Source of the DNA: an uncultured cyanobacterium
GTDB taxonomy: Bacteria > Cyanobacteriota > Cyanobacteriia > Cyanobacteriales > Geitlerinemataceae
Length of the DNA: 10,214 bases
Direction of reading: 5' to 3'
NCBI GenBank assembly: GCA_937121005.1
Contig: CAKZKB010000165.1
Coordinates: forward strand, 1 to 10,214
In this document: piece by piece, positions 1-6,368 of the stretch
Numbering within the stretch: the stretch's first letter is position 1
Layout of the letters: each line of letters opens with the position of its first letter
Position numbers and translations under genes: made by a program
Notes under the pieces: model-generated
Database searches by the model: none
What the model was told of the DNA's origin: nothing
Seen by the model: the letters and a program-made list of their open reading frames with translations, nothing else

Positions 1-597
1 GAATTTCTGGAGTCCTATCCACCCCCTGCTTTTTTCAGTTTTTCAGCAAACCCTAGTTATGACAAAACAGTAAAACTCTGGAGTCGGAATGGGAAACTAC
101 TAAAAACACTATCGGATCATGATGATGTAGTCTACGACATCGATTTTAGTTCTAATGGAAAGCTATTAGCTTCAGCTAGTTGGGATGGGACAGTAAAACT
201 CTGGAATCGTGAGGGTGTCTTGTTAGAGACGATCGAAGCTGACAAAGATCGAGTCATCGGCATTCGCTTCAGCCCCGATAGCAAAATCCTAGTTTCTGTT
301 GGCGAAGACGAGACAGCAAAAATTTGGAGTTTAGATGGAAGTCTGCTTAAAATTTTGACAGGCCATAAGGCTATTGTTTCCAGTGTTGATTTCAGTCCCC
401 ATGGCAAAACACTTGCTACCTCTAGCTGGGATAAAACTGTAATACTTTGGAACTTAGATGAGTGGACGCTAGATGTAGATGCACTACTCGATCGCGGTTG
501 CAATTGGCTCGAAGACTATCTCAAACACAGCCCCAATGTCACCGAGGACGATCGACAACTGTGTGGTGTCAAAGCCGCTCCTCAAGTGTTAGAATGA
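1..597 (+). CDS. WD40-repeat protein, C-terminal part (5' end outside the window)
   Basis: The frame is open from base 1 to the TGA at 595-597. It encodes WD40 blades, each ending in a signature such as YDKTVKLWS, WDGTVKLWN, EDETAKIWS or WDKTVILWN; three nearly complete blades follow a partial one. The protein is presumably a beta-propeller interaction platform. The tail after the last blade (RGCNWLEDYLK, then NVTEDDRQLC) is typical of the C-terminus of large cyanobacterial WD40 proteins, often fused to NACHT/nSTAND ATPase or peptidase domains, but no such domain is in view. The first ~18 residues are rich in Pro and Phe and do not fit a blade, whereas the +2 frame at bases 2-13 reads NFWS, a blade ending, so a deletion or frameshift near the window edge is possible. 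After the stop, the +2 frame stays open from 593 to about 712. The family is clear; the integrity of the gene is not. Confidence 0.8.
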   Translation, partial: EFLESYPPPAFFSFSANPSYDKTVKLWSRNGKLLKTLSDHDDVVYDIDFSSNGKLLASASWDGTVKLWNREGVLLETIEADKDRVIGIRFSPDSKILVSVGEDETAKIWSLDGSLLKILTGHKAIVSSVDFSPHGKTLATSSWDKTVILWNLDEWTLDVDALLDRGCNWLEDYLKHSPNVTEDDRQLCGVKAAPQVLE

Positions 598-675
598 GGA
601 CGATCGAGCCAATGATTCAGTTATTCGGGCTGCTTTAAAGTTAGCAAAAGAGAGTAAGTCTGAAGACGCTGAGTT

Positions 676-1632
676 CTACAACTCTCGCCGAGGATCGAAT
701 GTCTCGATTTGACGCAACTTTTCGTAGAGTTCTCGTTCGCGATCGCTAATCTCTTTTGGGGCGACAATTTGAATTTCCACCAACTGATCGCCGCGTTTTT
801 CCACTCCCGTCGGATAACCTTTCCCCGATAGGCGCAACCGCGCCCCCGATCGCACTCCGGCCGGTAAGGACATTTTCACCGTTCCGTCCAAAGTGGGCAC
901 CGGGATCGCGCCCCCTAACACCGCTTCGCTGGGCGTTACCGGAACCGTACACACCACGTCCGGCCCCTCCAACCGAAATACCGAGTGGGGGGCAACGGTA
1001 ATTTTCAGATACAGATCGCCGCCGTTGGTGCCCTGACCCCGGAGGCGAATGCGCTGGCCGCTGACCATTCCCATGGGCATTTTCACTTCCAGCGATCGCC
1101 CGTCTTCGAGGCGAATGCGTTCCCGACCGCCACGATAGGCTTTATCTAAAGGTAACGTCAGCCTCGCTTCTACGTCTCGGGGCGCTTGCGAAGGGACGGT
1201 ATAGGTTTTTTTACTCGTCGTCGGCCGAAAAGGATTGTCCGTTTCCACCCGCGTACCCGGCCGCGGTGCGCCGTTGCGGTGCAAAACGTTGTCTAAAAAA
1301 CTCTCAAAACTGGGATATTGGTCGAAGACATCGTTACCCGCGCCGTTGCGAGAGGGTGTGCGCGATCGCGTTTTGGTCGTCGTTCGTCCGGTGCGTTTTT
1401 GCTTCCACAATTTGGCAAAGCGATCGTATTGTTGGCGCTTCGTCGCATCCGAAAGAATGTCGTAAGCCTCGCCAATATCTTTGAACTTTTCCTCAGCACT
1501 ATTGTCGCCAGGATTGACATCGGGATGGTATTTGCGGGCCAAGCGTCGAAACGACTTTTTAATCTCGTCGTTGGACGCACTAGGCGCAACCCCCAGAATT
1601 TGATAGTAGTCCTTAAACGTTTGCATTGCCAT
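676..1632 (-). CDS. dnaJ: J-domain co-chaperone without zinc finger (DnaJ/CbpA-type)
   Basis: This J-protein stimulates ATP hydrolysis by DnaK and delivers unfolded clients. From the ATG at 1632 it has 318 residues. The J domain (about 5-70) starts FKDYYQILGV and carries the HPD motif at residues 36-38. An Arg/Thr/Asn-rich linker follows to about residue 145, then two beta-rich substrate-binding domains (LTLPLDKAYRGG; later VPVTPSEAVLGG and VPTLDGTVKMSLP). The CXXCXGXG zinc repeats of classical DnaJ are absent, so it is a type II protein resembling CbpA. The frame extends upstream to a TTG at 1653, but homology begins at the ATGs at 1632 or 1626; I prefer 1632 (MAMQTFKDYY). It lies 81 bases downstream of dnaK on the same strand and is probably cotranscribed with it. 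No convincing terminator is visible before the convergent WD40 gene. Confidence 0.93.
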   Translation of the reverse strand: MAMQTFKDYYQILGVAPSASNDEIKKSFRRLARKYHPDVNPGDNSAEEKFKDIGEAYDILSDATKRQQYDRFAKLWKQKRTGRTTTKTRSRTPSRNGAGNDVFDQYPSFESFLDNVLHRNGAPRPGTRVETDNPFRPTTSKKTYTVPSQAPRDVEARLTLPLDKAYRGGRERIRLEDGRSLEVKMPMGMVSGQRIRLRGQGTNGGDLYLKITVAPHSVFRLEGPDVVCTVPVTPSEAVLGGAIPVPTLDGTVKMSLPAGVRSGARLRLSGKGYPTGVEKRGDQLVEIQIVAPKEISDRERELYEKLRQIETFDPRREL

Positions 1633-1678
1633 TAATGACCAGCCCCATACCAAGTGTCACTTAAACCGGAGTATCGAT

Positions 1679-1712
1679 CGTTGTTCGTTGCTCGTTGTTG
1701 CGTTGTTCGTTG
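1679..1712 (-). repeat. 12-bp direct repeat in the dnaK-dnaJ spacer
   Basis: On the minus strand CAACGAACAACG occurs twice (1712-1701 and 1690-1679), separated by the similar ten bases CAACAACGAG. It directly follows the dnaK stop codon. It looks like a small, slippage-prone simple repeat. No function is evident; it may act only as an unstructured A/C-rich spacer ahead of the J-protein start. Confidence 0.5.
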
Positions 1713-1713
1713 A

Positions 1714-3696
1714 CTAAAACCAATCGTCATCATCGTCCCAATCCTCATCGTAAGCGTTCGTGCGCGGCATACGCGATGGCGAGGTGGTACGATAGCGCCG
1801 TCGGGGGCGATCGAATTCGTCATCTTCACCCGTAAAGGTGCGGCGAATGGCTCCGAAAAAGTCGTCGTCTTCGTCGTCCATGCCGTATTCAGAAACTTCT
1901 CGTTTGAGTTCGTACAAGGCATCTTGCAAGTTGGCACTGGCTAAGTCTACACCGCGATCGTCGGCTCGGGCCAAACTGTCCCGCAATTGGGCGATCGCGC
2001 TTTCAATGCGCCGCCGCGTGCCCGAGGCAAATTGCATCCCAAAATCCAATGCGGCTTCGCGTAACTGGCGTTCCGCTTGAAACGCCAAGGCTTCGGCACG
2101 ATTGCGCCGTTCTATTTTCTCCCGACGCAGGCGATCGGTTTCCGCAAATTTTTCGGCTTCTTGGATGGCATTGCCGATTTCTTGTTCGCTAAGATTGGAT
2201 GCCCCTTGAATGGTAATACTTTGCTCCCGTCCAGTGGCGCGATCGAGGGCGCTAACTTGTAAAATGCCGTTAGCATCCACATCGAAAGAGACCTGAATTT
2301 GCGGAATACCGCGCGGGGCAGGAGGAATCCCAATCAGCTTGAACCGACCTAAAGACTTGTTGTCTTTGGCCATTTCTCGTTCCCCTTGCACGATATGAAT
2401 TTCCACTTGGCTTTGATTGTTTTCGGAGGTGGAAAAAATATCCGATCGCCGCACGGGAATCGTTGTATTGCGCGGAATCAAGGTTTTGACCACACCGCCA
2501 GCCGTTTCGACTCCCACCGAAAGCGGCGAAACATCCAGCAACAAAATATCGGGCATTCCCCCTTCTAGAATGCTCGATTGAATGGCAGCCCCCACCGCCA
2601 CCACTTCGTCCGGGTTGACATTTTGATTCGGTTCCTTGTTAATCAAACTGCGAACCAAATCCTGCACCAAAGGGATGCGGCTAGAACCGCCAACTAAAAC
2701 CACTTCATCGATTTGGCGCGGGTGCAACTTGGCATCGATCAGCGCTTGCTTGAGAGGACGGCGCAACCGGGAAACCAAGTCGCCGCAAAGCCCTTCAAAT
2801 TGTCCCCGCGTCAGCCGCGTTTCGATGTGTTTGGGGCCGTCTTCGGTGGCAGTAATAAAGGGTAAATTGATGTCGGTGACACCCACACCGCTAAGCTCGA
2901 TTTTCGCTTTTTCGGCCGCTTCGTTGAGGCGCTGGAGAGACTGACGATCGCGCCGCAAGTCCACTTTTTCCGCTTCTAAAAATTCCTCTGCCAGCCAGTC
3001 TACAATTTTGCGATCGAAATCGTTACCTCCCAGTTGGGAATCCCCGCAAGTAGACTTGACTTCAAACACGCCATCGCCGACTTCTAATATCGAAACGTCG
3101 AAGGTTCCACCCCCCAGATCGAACACCAAAATGGTTTGGTTGTCCCGGCGATCGAGTCCGTAAGCCAACGCTGCCGCCGTCGGTTCGTTGATGATGCGCT
3201 TCACGTCTAACCCAGCAATGCGCCCCGCATCGCGCGTCGCTTGGCGCTGGGCATCGTTAAAATAGGCAGGTACGGTAATCACGGCTTCCGTCACGGGTTC
3301 GCCCAGGTAGCGGCTGGCTTCCTCGGCGAGTTTCTGGAGAATCATCGCCGATACCTCCTCGGGGGCGAAGTCGCGACGCATCCGAGGACAGCGAACTTTG
3401 ATATTGTCGAACTCGTCGCGGCGGATGGTATAGGGAACCCGCTTAGAAGTGGGGTTGAGCTCGCTGTATTTGCGCCCCATAAACCGCTTGACGGCATAAA
3501 AGGTGTTTTTGGGGTTGAGTACCGCTTGTCGCCGCGCTAGCTGCCCGACGAGTTTTTCGCCATCCTTGCTGAAGGCGACAACGGAGGGGGTAGTCCGCAT
3601 CCCTTCGGCGTTGGCAATGGCGACGGGTTTGCCGCCTTCCATAACGGCGACGACGGAGTTGGTGGTTCCGAGGTCGATGCCGACTACCTTGCCCAT
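1714..3696 (-). CDS. dnaK: Hsp70 molecular chaperone DnaK (cyanobacterial DnaK1-like)
   Basis: This is a full-length 660-residue cytosolic Hsp70, an ATP-driven foldase. Visible ATPase signatures are GIDLGTTNSVVAV (6-18), DLGGGTFDVSI (193-203) and VLVGGSSRIPLVQ (333-345). The interdomain linker DILLLDVSPLSVG (383-395) leads into the beta substrate domain (NTTIPVRRSDIFSTSENNQ), and a helical lid follows. The tail is very acidic and ends DDDDDWF, unlike the DAEF-type end of the housekeeping DnaK2. With features such as VPYTIRRDE and RCPRMRRDFAPEEVSAM it reads as the DnaK1 branch; that assignment is from memory of family members and is an inference. The ATG at 3696 gives the canonical MGKVVGIDLG start, with no strong Shine-Dalgarno before it. 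It is first in an operon with the J-protein gene. No CIRCE element (TTAGCACTC inverted repeat) is visible upstream. Confidence 0.97.
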   Translation of the reverse strand: MGKVVGIDLGTTNSVVAVMEGGKPVAIANAEGMRTTPSVVAFSKDGEKLVGQLARRQAVLNPKNTFYAVKRFMGRKYSELNPTSKRVPYTIRRDEFDNIKVRCPRMRRDFAPEEVSAMILQKLAEEASRYLGEPVTEAVITVPAYFNDAQRQATRDAGRIAGLDVKRIINEPTAAALAYGLDRRDNQTILVFDLGGGTFDVSILEVGDGVFEVKSTCGDSQLGGNDFDRKIVDWLAEEFLEAEKVDLRRDRQSLQRLNEAAEKAKIELSGVGVTDINLPFITATEDGPKHIETRLTRGQFEGLCGDLVSRLRRPLKQALIDAKLHPRQIDEVVLVGGSSRIPLVQDLVRSLINKEPNQNVNPDEVVAVGAAIQSSILEGGMPDILLLDVSPLSVGVETAGGVVKTLIPRNTTIPVRRSDIFSTSENNQSQVEIHIVQGEREMAKDNKSLGRFKLIGIPPAPRGIPQIQVSFDVDANGILQVSALDRATGREQSITIQGASNLSEQEIGNAIQEAEKFAETDRLRREKIERRNRAEALAFQAERQLREAALDFGMQFASGTRRRIESAIAQLRDSLARADDRGVDLASANLQDALYELKREVSEYGMDDEDDDFFGAIRRTFTGEDDEFDRPRRRYRTTSPSRMPRTNAYDEDWDDDDDWF

Positions 3697-3810
3697 AGTA
3701 CGCGCTTGTGTGGTGATTGCTGCTTCGATCGTATCAGGATAGCACCAAACCTGGCATCGCGTCCGGGATGGAAACCGATCCGAATCGATGTCACCTCATT
3801 GAATACTATT

Positions 3811-3837
3811 GTCTGTAGACTCCCAGAGAACTGTCTG
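3811..3837 (+). promoter_or_regulatory. Two operator-like inverted repeats before the XRE regulator gene
   Basis: GTCTGTAGAC (3811-3820) is an inverted repeat GTCT-N2-AGAC. CAGAGAACTGTCTG (3824-3837) is CAGA-N6-TCTG. They are three bases apart and end 14 bases before the ATG at 3852. Paired short palindromes just before the gene are the layout of C-boxes bound by the controller proteins of restriction-modification systems. Autoregulation by the downstream HTH protein is an inference from position and symmetry. The element also lies in the divergent interval upstream of dnaK. Confidence 0.35.
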
Positions 3838-3851
3838 AGATATTCGGTTAC

Positions 3852-4082
3852 ATGAAAACCCTTCACAAGGCTTTGGCAACAGTTTTGGTTCGCCATCGAA
3901 TCGCCGCTAAACTCTCCCAAGAAGAACTTGCCGATCGAGCAAGCATACATCGTACTTATGTGAGCCAAATTGAGCGTGGGCTAAAATCTCCCACATTATC
4001 TGTGTTTTTTGAAATATCGAGAGCTTTAAATGTTGTTCCTAGTCAGTTAATTGCTGAAGTAGAAAAGGAAATCAATGACTAA
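3852..4082 (+). CDS. Small XRE-family HTH regulator (C-protein-like)
   Basis: This 76-residue protein is a single Cro/CI-type helix-turn-helix domain. Residues 8-70 give the five-helix fold: SQEELADRA (22-30) is the scaffold helix and SIHRTYVSQIERG (31-43) the recognition helix, followed by SPTLSVFFEISRALNV. The pattern HRTYVSQIERG...PTL is typical of controller proteins beside restriction-modification genes and of other small XRE repressors. It should bind DNA as a dimer, plausibly at the inverted repeats directly upstream. Its stop overlaps the start of the next frame (ATGACTAA, 4075-4082), a translational coupling often seen for a controller and its downstream effector. It appears intact, although both partner genes look broken. 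It is divergent from dnaK. The regulated target is not shown by the sequence. Confidence 0.85.
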   Translation: MKTLHKALATVLVRHRIAAKLSQEELADRASIHRTYVSQIERGLKSPTLSVFFEISRALNVVPSQLIAEVEKEIND

Positions 4083-4409
4083 TACCTATAAAGTAAGGGA
4101 GAGCCTTGAGATTAACTGTGGTTTCGTAGTAGACAGTCAACAGATTTTAACTGCATTGGAAAGAAGTTCTAAGATTTTGTTTCAGGGGATAGTGACTTTA
4201 ACTATCCACAAGTGACTGGTGTTTTTTATTCTAACACTCTTGTTCGTGATGATTGGGGAAAAATTAGTGGAACAACAGGCAGAAATACTAAGGTAACAGG
4301 TATGCAGTCAAGTGGGAAAAAGAAGATGGGTTTAGGATGGGTTGCTGTGATCGATCGACCTGAGTACATATCTACTTATCAAAATATACTCAAGTTTAAA
4401 ATTCAGTAA
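4075..4409 (+). pseudogene. Frameshifted gene coupled to the XRE regulator; possible restriction endonuclease remnant
   Basis: The frame starting at the ATG at 4075, which overlaps the regulator's stop, reads MTNTYKVRESLEINCGFV and stops at 4213-4215. The +3 frame then continues with a similar hydrophilic composition, DSDFNYPQVTGVFYSN and on to LKFKIQ, ending at 4407-4409. One extra G in the GGGG run at 4185-4188 would join ILFQG to DSDFNYPQV and give one protein of about 111 residues. I do not recognise a family or a catalytic motif. Position (C-like regulator upstream, adenine methyltransferase remnant convergent and overlapping by 14 bases) suggests the endonuclease of a type II system. 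That is a guess from context. The segment is also short for an endonuclease, so an internal or terminal deletion may be present. It is visibly more AT-rich than the flanking chaperone genes, which fits horizontal acquisition. Confidence 0.5.
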
Positions 4410-4695
4410 ATAGATCGAGTTGTTGTACCTTGCGAGACTTATAATATATCATCTCTTTACTGGTTTTACCAGCGACCCCTTTTAAATGTAAAAGGGGTTT
4501 AAAGGGTAAGTAGTCTCCACACATCCCTAGATCGAAAACTCTTCGATCCTTTTCTACTAAAATTACATCTTTTTTCCAATTTTCTCCATATAAAGAGTAA
4601 GCTGCCGAGCCAGCAAATGGTTCTACGATTGTCGAGAAATTAGGTACGGGATAATACTTGGCAACTTGCTTTTTTCTTCCGTAGTAATAGAACAC
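4396..4695 (-). pseudogene. Internally deleted D12-class DNA adenine methyltransferase
   Basis: The N-terminal half reads YYYGRKKQVAKYYP and then IVEPFAGSAAYSL, which is the S-adenosylmethionine-binding motif I of D12/Dam-type N6-adenine methyltransferases (F-x-G-x-x), followed by VEKDRRVFD. The text then jumps to GDYLPFKPL...KEMIYYKS...QLDLF, which resembles the extreme C-terminus of such enzymes. The roughly 100 or more residues in between, including the catalytic (D/N)PPY motif, are missing although the frame is open. Total length is 99 residues against about 250 or more for the family. The first start codon in frame is the GTG at 4695, but the upstream frame back to the TAA at 4723-4725 (IVFTHQQEAVF) also looks homologous, so the original start may be lost. 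It is inferred to be a non-functional remnant, convergent with the frameshifted gene and probably from the same former restriction-modification locus. Confidence 0.7.
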
Positions 4696-4773
4696 TGCTT
4701 CTTGTTGATGAGTGAAAACAATTTACAATAGATTAACATAGTATTTACAGTTTGGCAAGCATATCCGCTCGCC

Positions 4774-4783
4774 GTGCTATAAT
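4774..4783 (+). repeat. GTGCTATAAT repeat 1, at the start of HicB copy 1
   Basis: This is one of four copies of GTGCTAYAAT in the TA array. It contains TGCTATAAT, matching an extended -10 box (TGnTATAAT). It overlaps the ATG at 4782, so as a promoter it could not express that ATG in the normal way. The identity with copy 3 runs on downstream into the HicB frame. Confidence 0.6.
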
Positions 4784-5003
4784 GAGATCGTCCCTCTCAG
4801 TCAATCCTGACACTATGGGAATCCGAGCCATACTGGAATGGGACGAGGAAACGCGATCGTATTCTGCAACTTGTCCCGAATTGAACTTCGTTTCCTCCTG
4901 CGGCGATACTAAAGAGGAAGCGATCTCCAATCTTCAATAGGCGATCGCTCTTTTGCTAGAACCGCTTCCTGACGAACTGCCTTTGTGCTACAATACCGAG
5001 TAA
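4782..5003 (+). pseudogene. HicB-like antitoxin, copy 1, interrupted by a nonsense codon
   Basis: The frame reads MRSSLSVNPDTMGIRAILEW and continues through ETRSYSATCPELNFVSSCG and TKEEAISNLQ, then hits TAG at 4938-4940. Behind the stop the same frame continues AIALLLEPLPDEL to a TAA at 5001-5003. Copy 2 at 6367 has GAG (Glu) at the position of the TAG, so a single G-to-T change truncates this copy. The intact form is a single HicB-like domain (UPF0150-type fold) of about 70 residues without a separate DNA-binding domain. No HicA toxin gene is seen nearby. Its 3' end abuts the VapB/VapC module. Translation from the second ATG at 4815 is possible because homology really begins near IRAILEW. 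Confidence 0.75.
4985..4994 (+). promoter_or_regulatory. GTGCTACAAT repeat 2, candidate -10 of the first VapB/VapC module
   Basis: TGCTACAAT is an extended -10 match, TGn followed by TACAAT. It would start transcription near base 5001, about 30 bases before the antitoxin ATG at 5032. No good -35 is visible, as is usual for extended -10 promoters. It also marks the downstream boundary of HicB copy 1. Confidence 0.45.
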
Positions 5004-5031
5004 GCCTGACTGTATCGAGTGGAATTGCCCC

Positions 5032-5307
5032 ATGAGCAAACAACTGACTTTAGAACTGAATGACGAAGTTTACAACAACTTGCAGCAGCAAGCGCAAGCT
5101 ATCGGTTTATCCGTTACAGAATTAGTCACTTACCGCTTAACGCAAAACCCTCTTTCTGAAACTAACACTTCTTTAACTGAGGCTGAAAGAGAGAAAGCGC
5201 GTATGAACTTTCGGAGTCACGCCGGATCTATCTCTCTTGGTTATCCCACAGATGCAAATAACGAGAGTATCGATACTGACTTAGCCAAAGCATATATGAA
5301 GGAATAG
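5032..5307 (+). CDS. VapB-like antitoxin (ribbon-helix-helix-type N-terminus)
   Basis: This 91-residue protein begins MSKQLTLELNDEVYNNLQQQ, a short beta strand followed by two helices (AIGLSVTELVTYRL), as in ribbon-helix-helix antitoxins that dimerise and bind their own promoter. The C-terminal part (HAGSISLGYPT, then NESIDTDLAKAY) has the SLG...DNESID-type motif seen in antitoxins paired with cyanobacterial PIN toxins and should be the toxin-binding segment. It lies 10 bases upstream of the PIN toxin gene in the usual antitoxin-first order. The ATG at 5032 follows the candidate extended -10 by 37 bases. The sequence before it (ATTGCCCC) lacks a Shine-Dalgarno. It appears complete. Confidence 0.85.
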   Translation: MSKQLTLELNDEVYNNLQQQAQAIGLSVTELVTYRLTQNPLSETNTSLTEAEREKARMNFRSHAGSISLGYPTDANNESIDTDLAKAYMKE

Positions 5308-5317
5308 GGATCGGTTA

Positions 5318-5725
5318 GTGTTACTAGATACATCCGGTTTGCTCTGCTATCTACACCGTGACGAACCACAACATCAAAAAGCTGTCCAGTTTCTCGATGG
5401 TACGAATAAGATGTTACTTACTCACAGCTATATTTTAGCTGAATTGGTTGCATTGGCATGGATTCGTCGCTTTCCTCGCCCTGCTGTGCTATCCTTTGCA
5501 CTAGCATTACTCGATAACCCTGATATTGAAACGGTATGGATCGATGAAAAAGTTCACAGAGAAGCGATGCAGCTTTTAATGGTAAGACAAGACAAAAGTT
5601 ACTCTTTGTGCGATGCAGTTAGCTTTGTTATTATGAGAGAGCGTGGTATTGTAGAAGCATTAACAACCGATCGACATTTCGCACAAGAAGGGTTTTTGTG
5701 TTTGCTGAAAAATGACACCAACTAG
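5318..5725 (+). CDS. vapC: VapC-like PIN-domain ribonuclease toxin
   Basis: This 135-residue protein is a complete PIN domain, a metal-dependent RNase that inhibits translation when not neutralised by its antitoxin. The acidic active-site residues are all present: D4 in LLDTS, E42 in LAELVAL, D99 in SLCDAVSF and D118 in LTTDRHF. Length is normal for VapC. The start is the GTG at 5318, chosen because MLLDTSGLL is the canonical PIN N-terminus; AGGG sits about 8 bases before it. It is 10 bases after the antitoxin and 17 bases before an adenine methyltransferase gene on the same strand, so the three may share a transcript. It is the best preserved toxin in the array. Confidence 0.9.
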   Translation: MLLDTSGLLCYLHRDEPQHQKAVQFLDGTNKMLLTHSYILAELVALAWIRRFPRPAVLSFALALLDNPDIETVWIDEKVHREAMQLLMVRQDKSYSLCDAVSFVIMRERGIVEALTTDRHFAQEGFLCLLKNDTN

Positions 5726-5742
5726 CGACAGTTATTACGATA

Positions 5743-6330
5743 ATGACCGCAGGAAGAACAGTTAATTCTCAAAATCAGGAGTGGGGAACGCCCGAAAAAT
5801 ACGTCAAGGCTGTTAAGTCTGTTTTTGGTGGAGAAATCGATCTAGATCCCTGTTCCAATCAATATTCTATTACTCGTGCCAAAGTAGAATATGTGTTACC
5901 AGAAAACGATGGACTGAAAAAGTCTTGGGATTTCAAAAGGATTTTTGTGAATCCTCCTTATGGAGCCGATCGCGAAAGAGGAACAAATATTAAAAATTGG
6001 CTCGATCGCTGTGCTGAAGCAAATAATAATTATGGATCTGAAGTGCTGGCTTTAGTTCCAGTTGCTACAAATACAGGACATTGGAAAAAGTTCGTTTGGG
6101 GTAAAGCAACAGGTGTTTGCTTTCTTTACGATACGCGCCTCCGCTTTTTAGTGAATGGGAAAAATGAAGGAAAAGGAGCGCCTATGGCTTGTGCAATGAT
6201 TTATTGGGGAGATAATTACGAACGGTTCTTTGATGTTTTTCTCGAATTTGGCGCTGTTTTAGATTTACGACCGCTAGTTGGCCAAGTTATTGGCAAGTAT
6301 CGTCAACTATCATTGCCAGTTTTGTTGTAA
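5743..6330 (+). CDS. dam: Phage-type DNA N6-adenine methyltransferase (Dam family)
   Basis: The 195-residue protein matches the phage N-6-adenine-methyltransferase family (Pfam Dam type). EWGTP is at 13-17, the DLDPCS motif at 33-38, then ENDGLKKSW and the catalytic FVNPPYG with NPPY at 70-73, followed by an ALVPVATNTGHWKKF segment corresponding to the family's LxPxxTDTxWF element. It would transfer a methyl group from S-adenosylmethionine to adenine N6 in DNA; the recognition site cannot be read from the sequence. It is of normal length and uninterrupted, unlike the D12 methyltransferase remnant at 4396. No endonuclease gene adjoins it, so it is probably an orphan methylase of phage or mobile origin. 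It sits 17 bases after VapC and before HicB copy 2. Confidence 0.88.
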   Translation: MTAGRTVNSQNQEWGTPEKYVKAVKSVFGGEIDLDPCSNQYSITRAKVEYVLPENDGLKKSWDFKRIFVNPPYGADRERGTNIKNWLDRCAEANNNYGSEVLALVPVATNTGHWKKFVWGKATGVCFLYDTRLRFLVNGKNEGKGAPMACAMIYWGDNYERFFDVFLEFGAVLDLRPLVGQVIGKYRQLSLPVLL

Positions 6331-6358
6331 AATAATTCAAGACATTTCGTCTATTGCC

Positions 6359-6368
6359 GTGCTACAAT
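6359..6368 (+). repeat. GTGCTACAAT repeat 3, at the start of HicB copy 2
   Basis: This is the third copy of GTGCTAYAAT. Together with the following GAGATCGTC it matches the start of HicB copy 1, so GCCGTGCTAYAATGAGATCG is shared. Its last bases overlap the ATG at 6367. Confidence 0.6.

Noticed and set aside
132..503. Long minus-strand frame opposite the WD40 gene
   Set aside because: Ser-rich shadow of the WD40 blades on the complementary strand.
3697..3851. CIRCE/HrcA operator expected upstream of dnaK
   Set aside because: No TTAGCACTC...GAGTGCTAA or recognisable derivative is present in the interval.
5711..5764. Short frame MTPTSDSYYDNDRRKNS overlapping the VapC stop
   Set aside because: 17 codons with no relation to any family; the methyltransferase start at 5743 in another frame explains the region.
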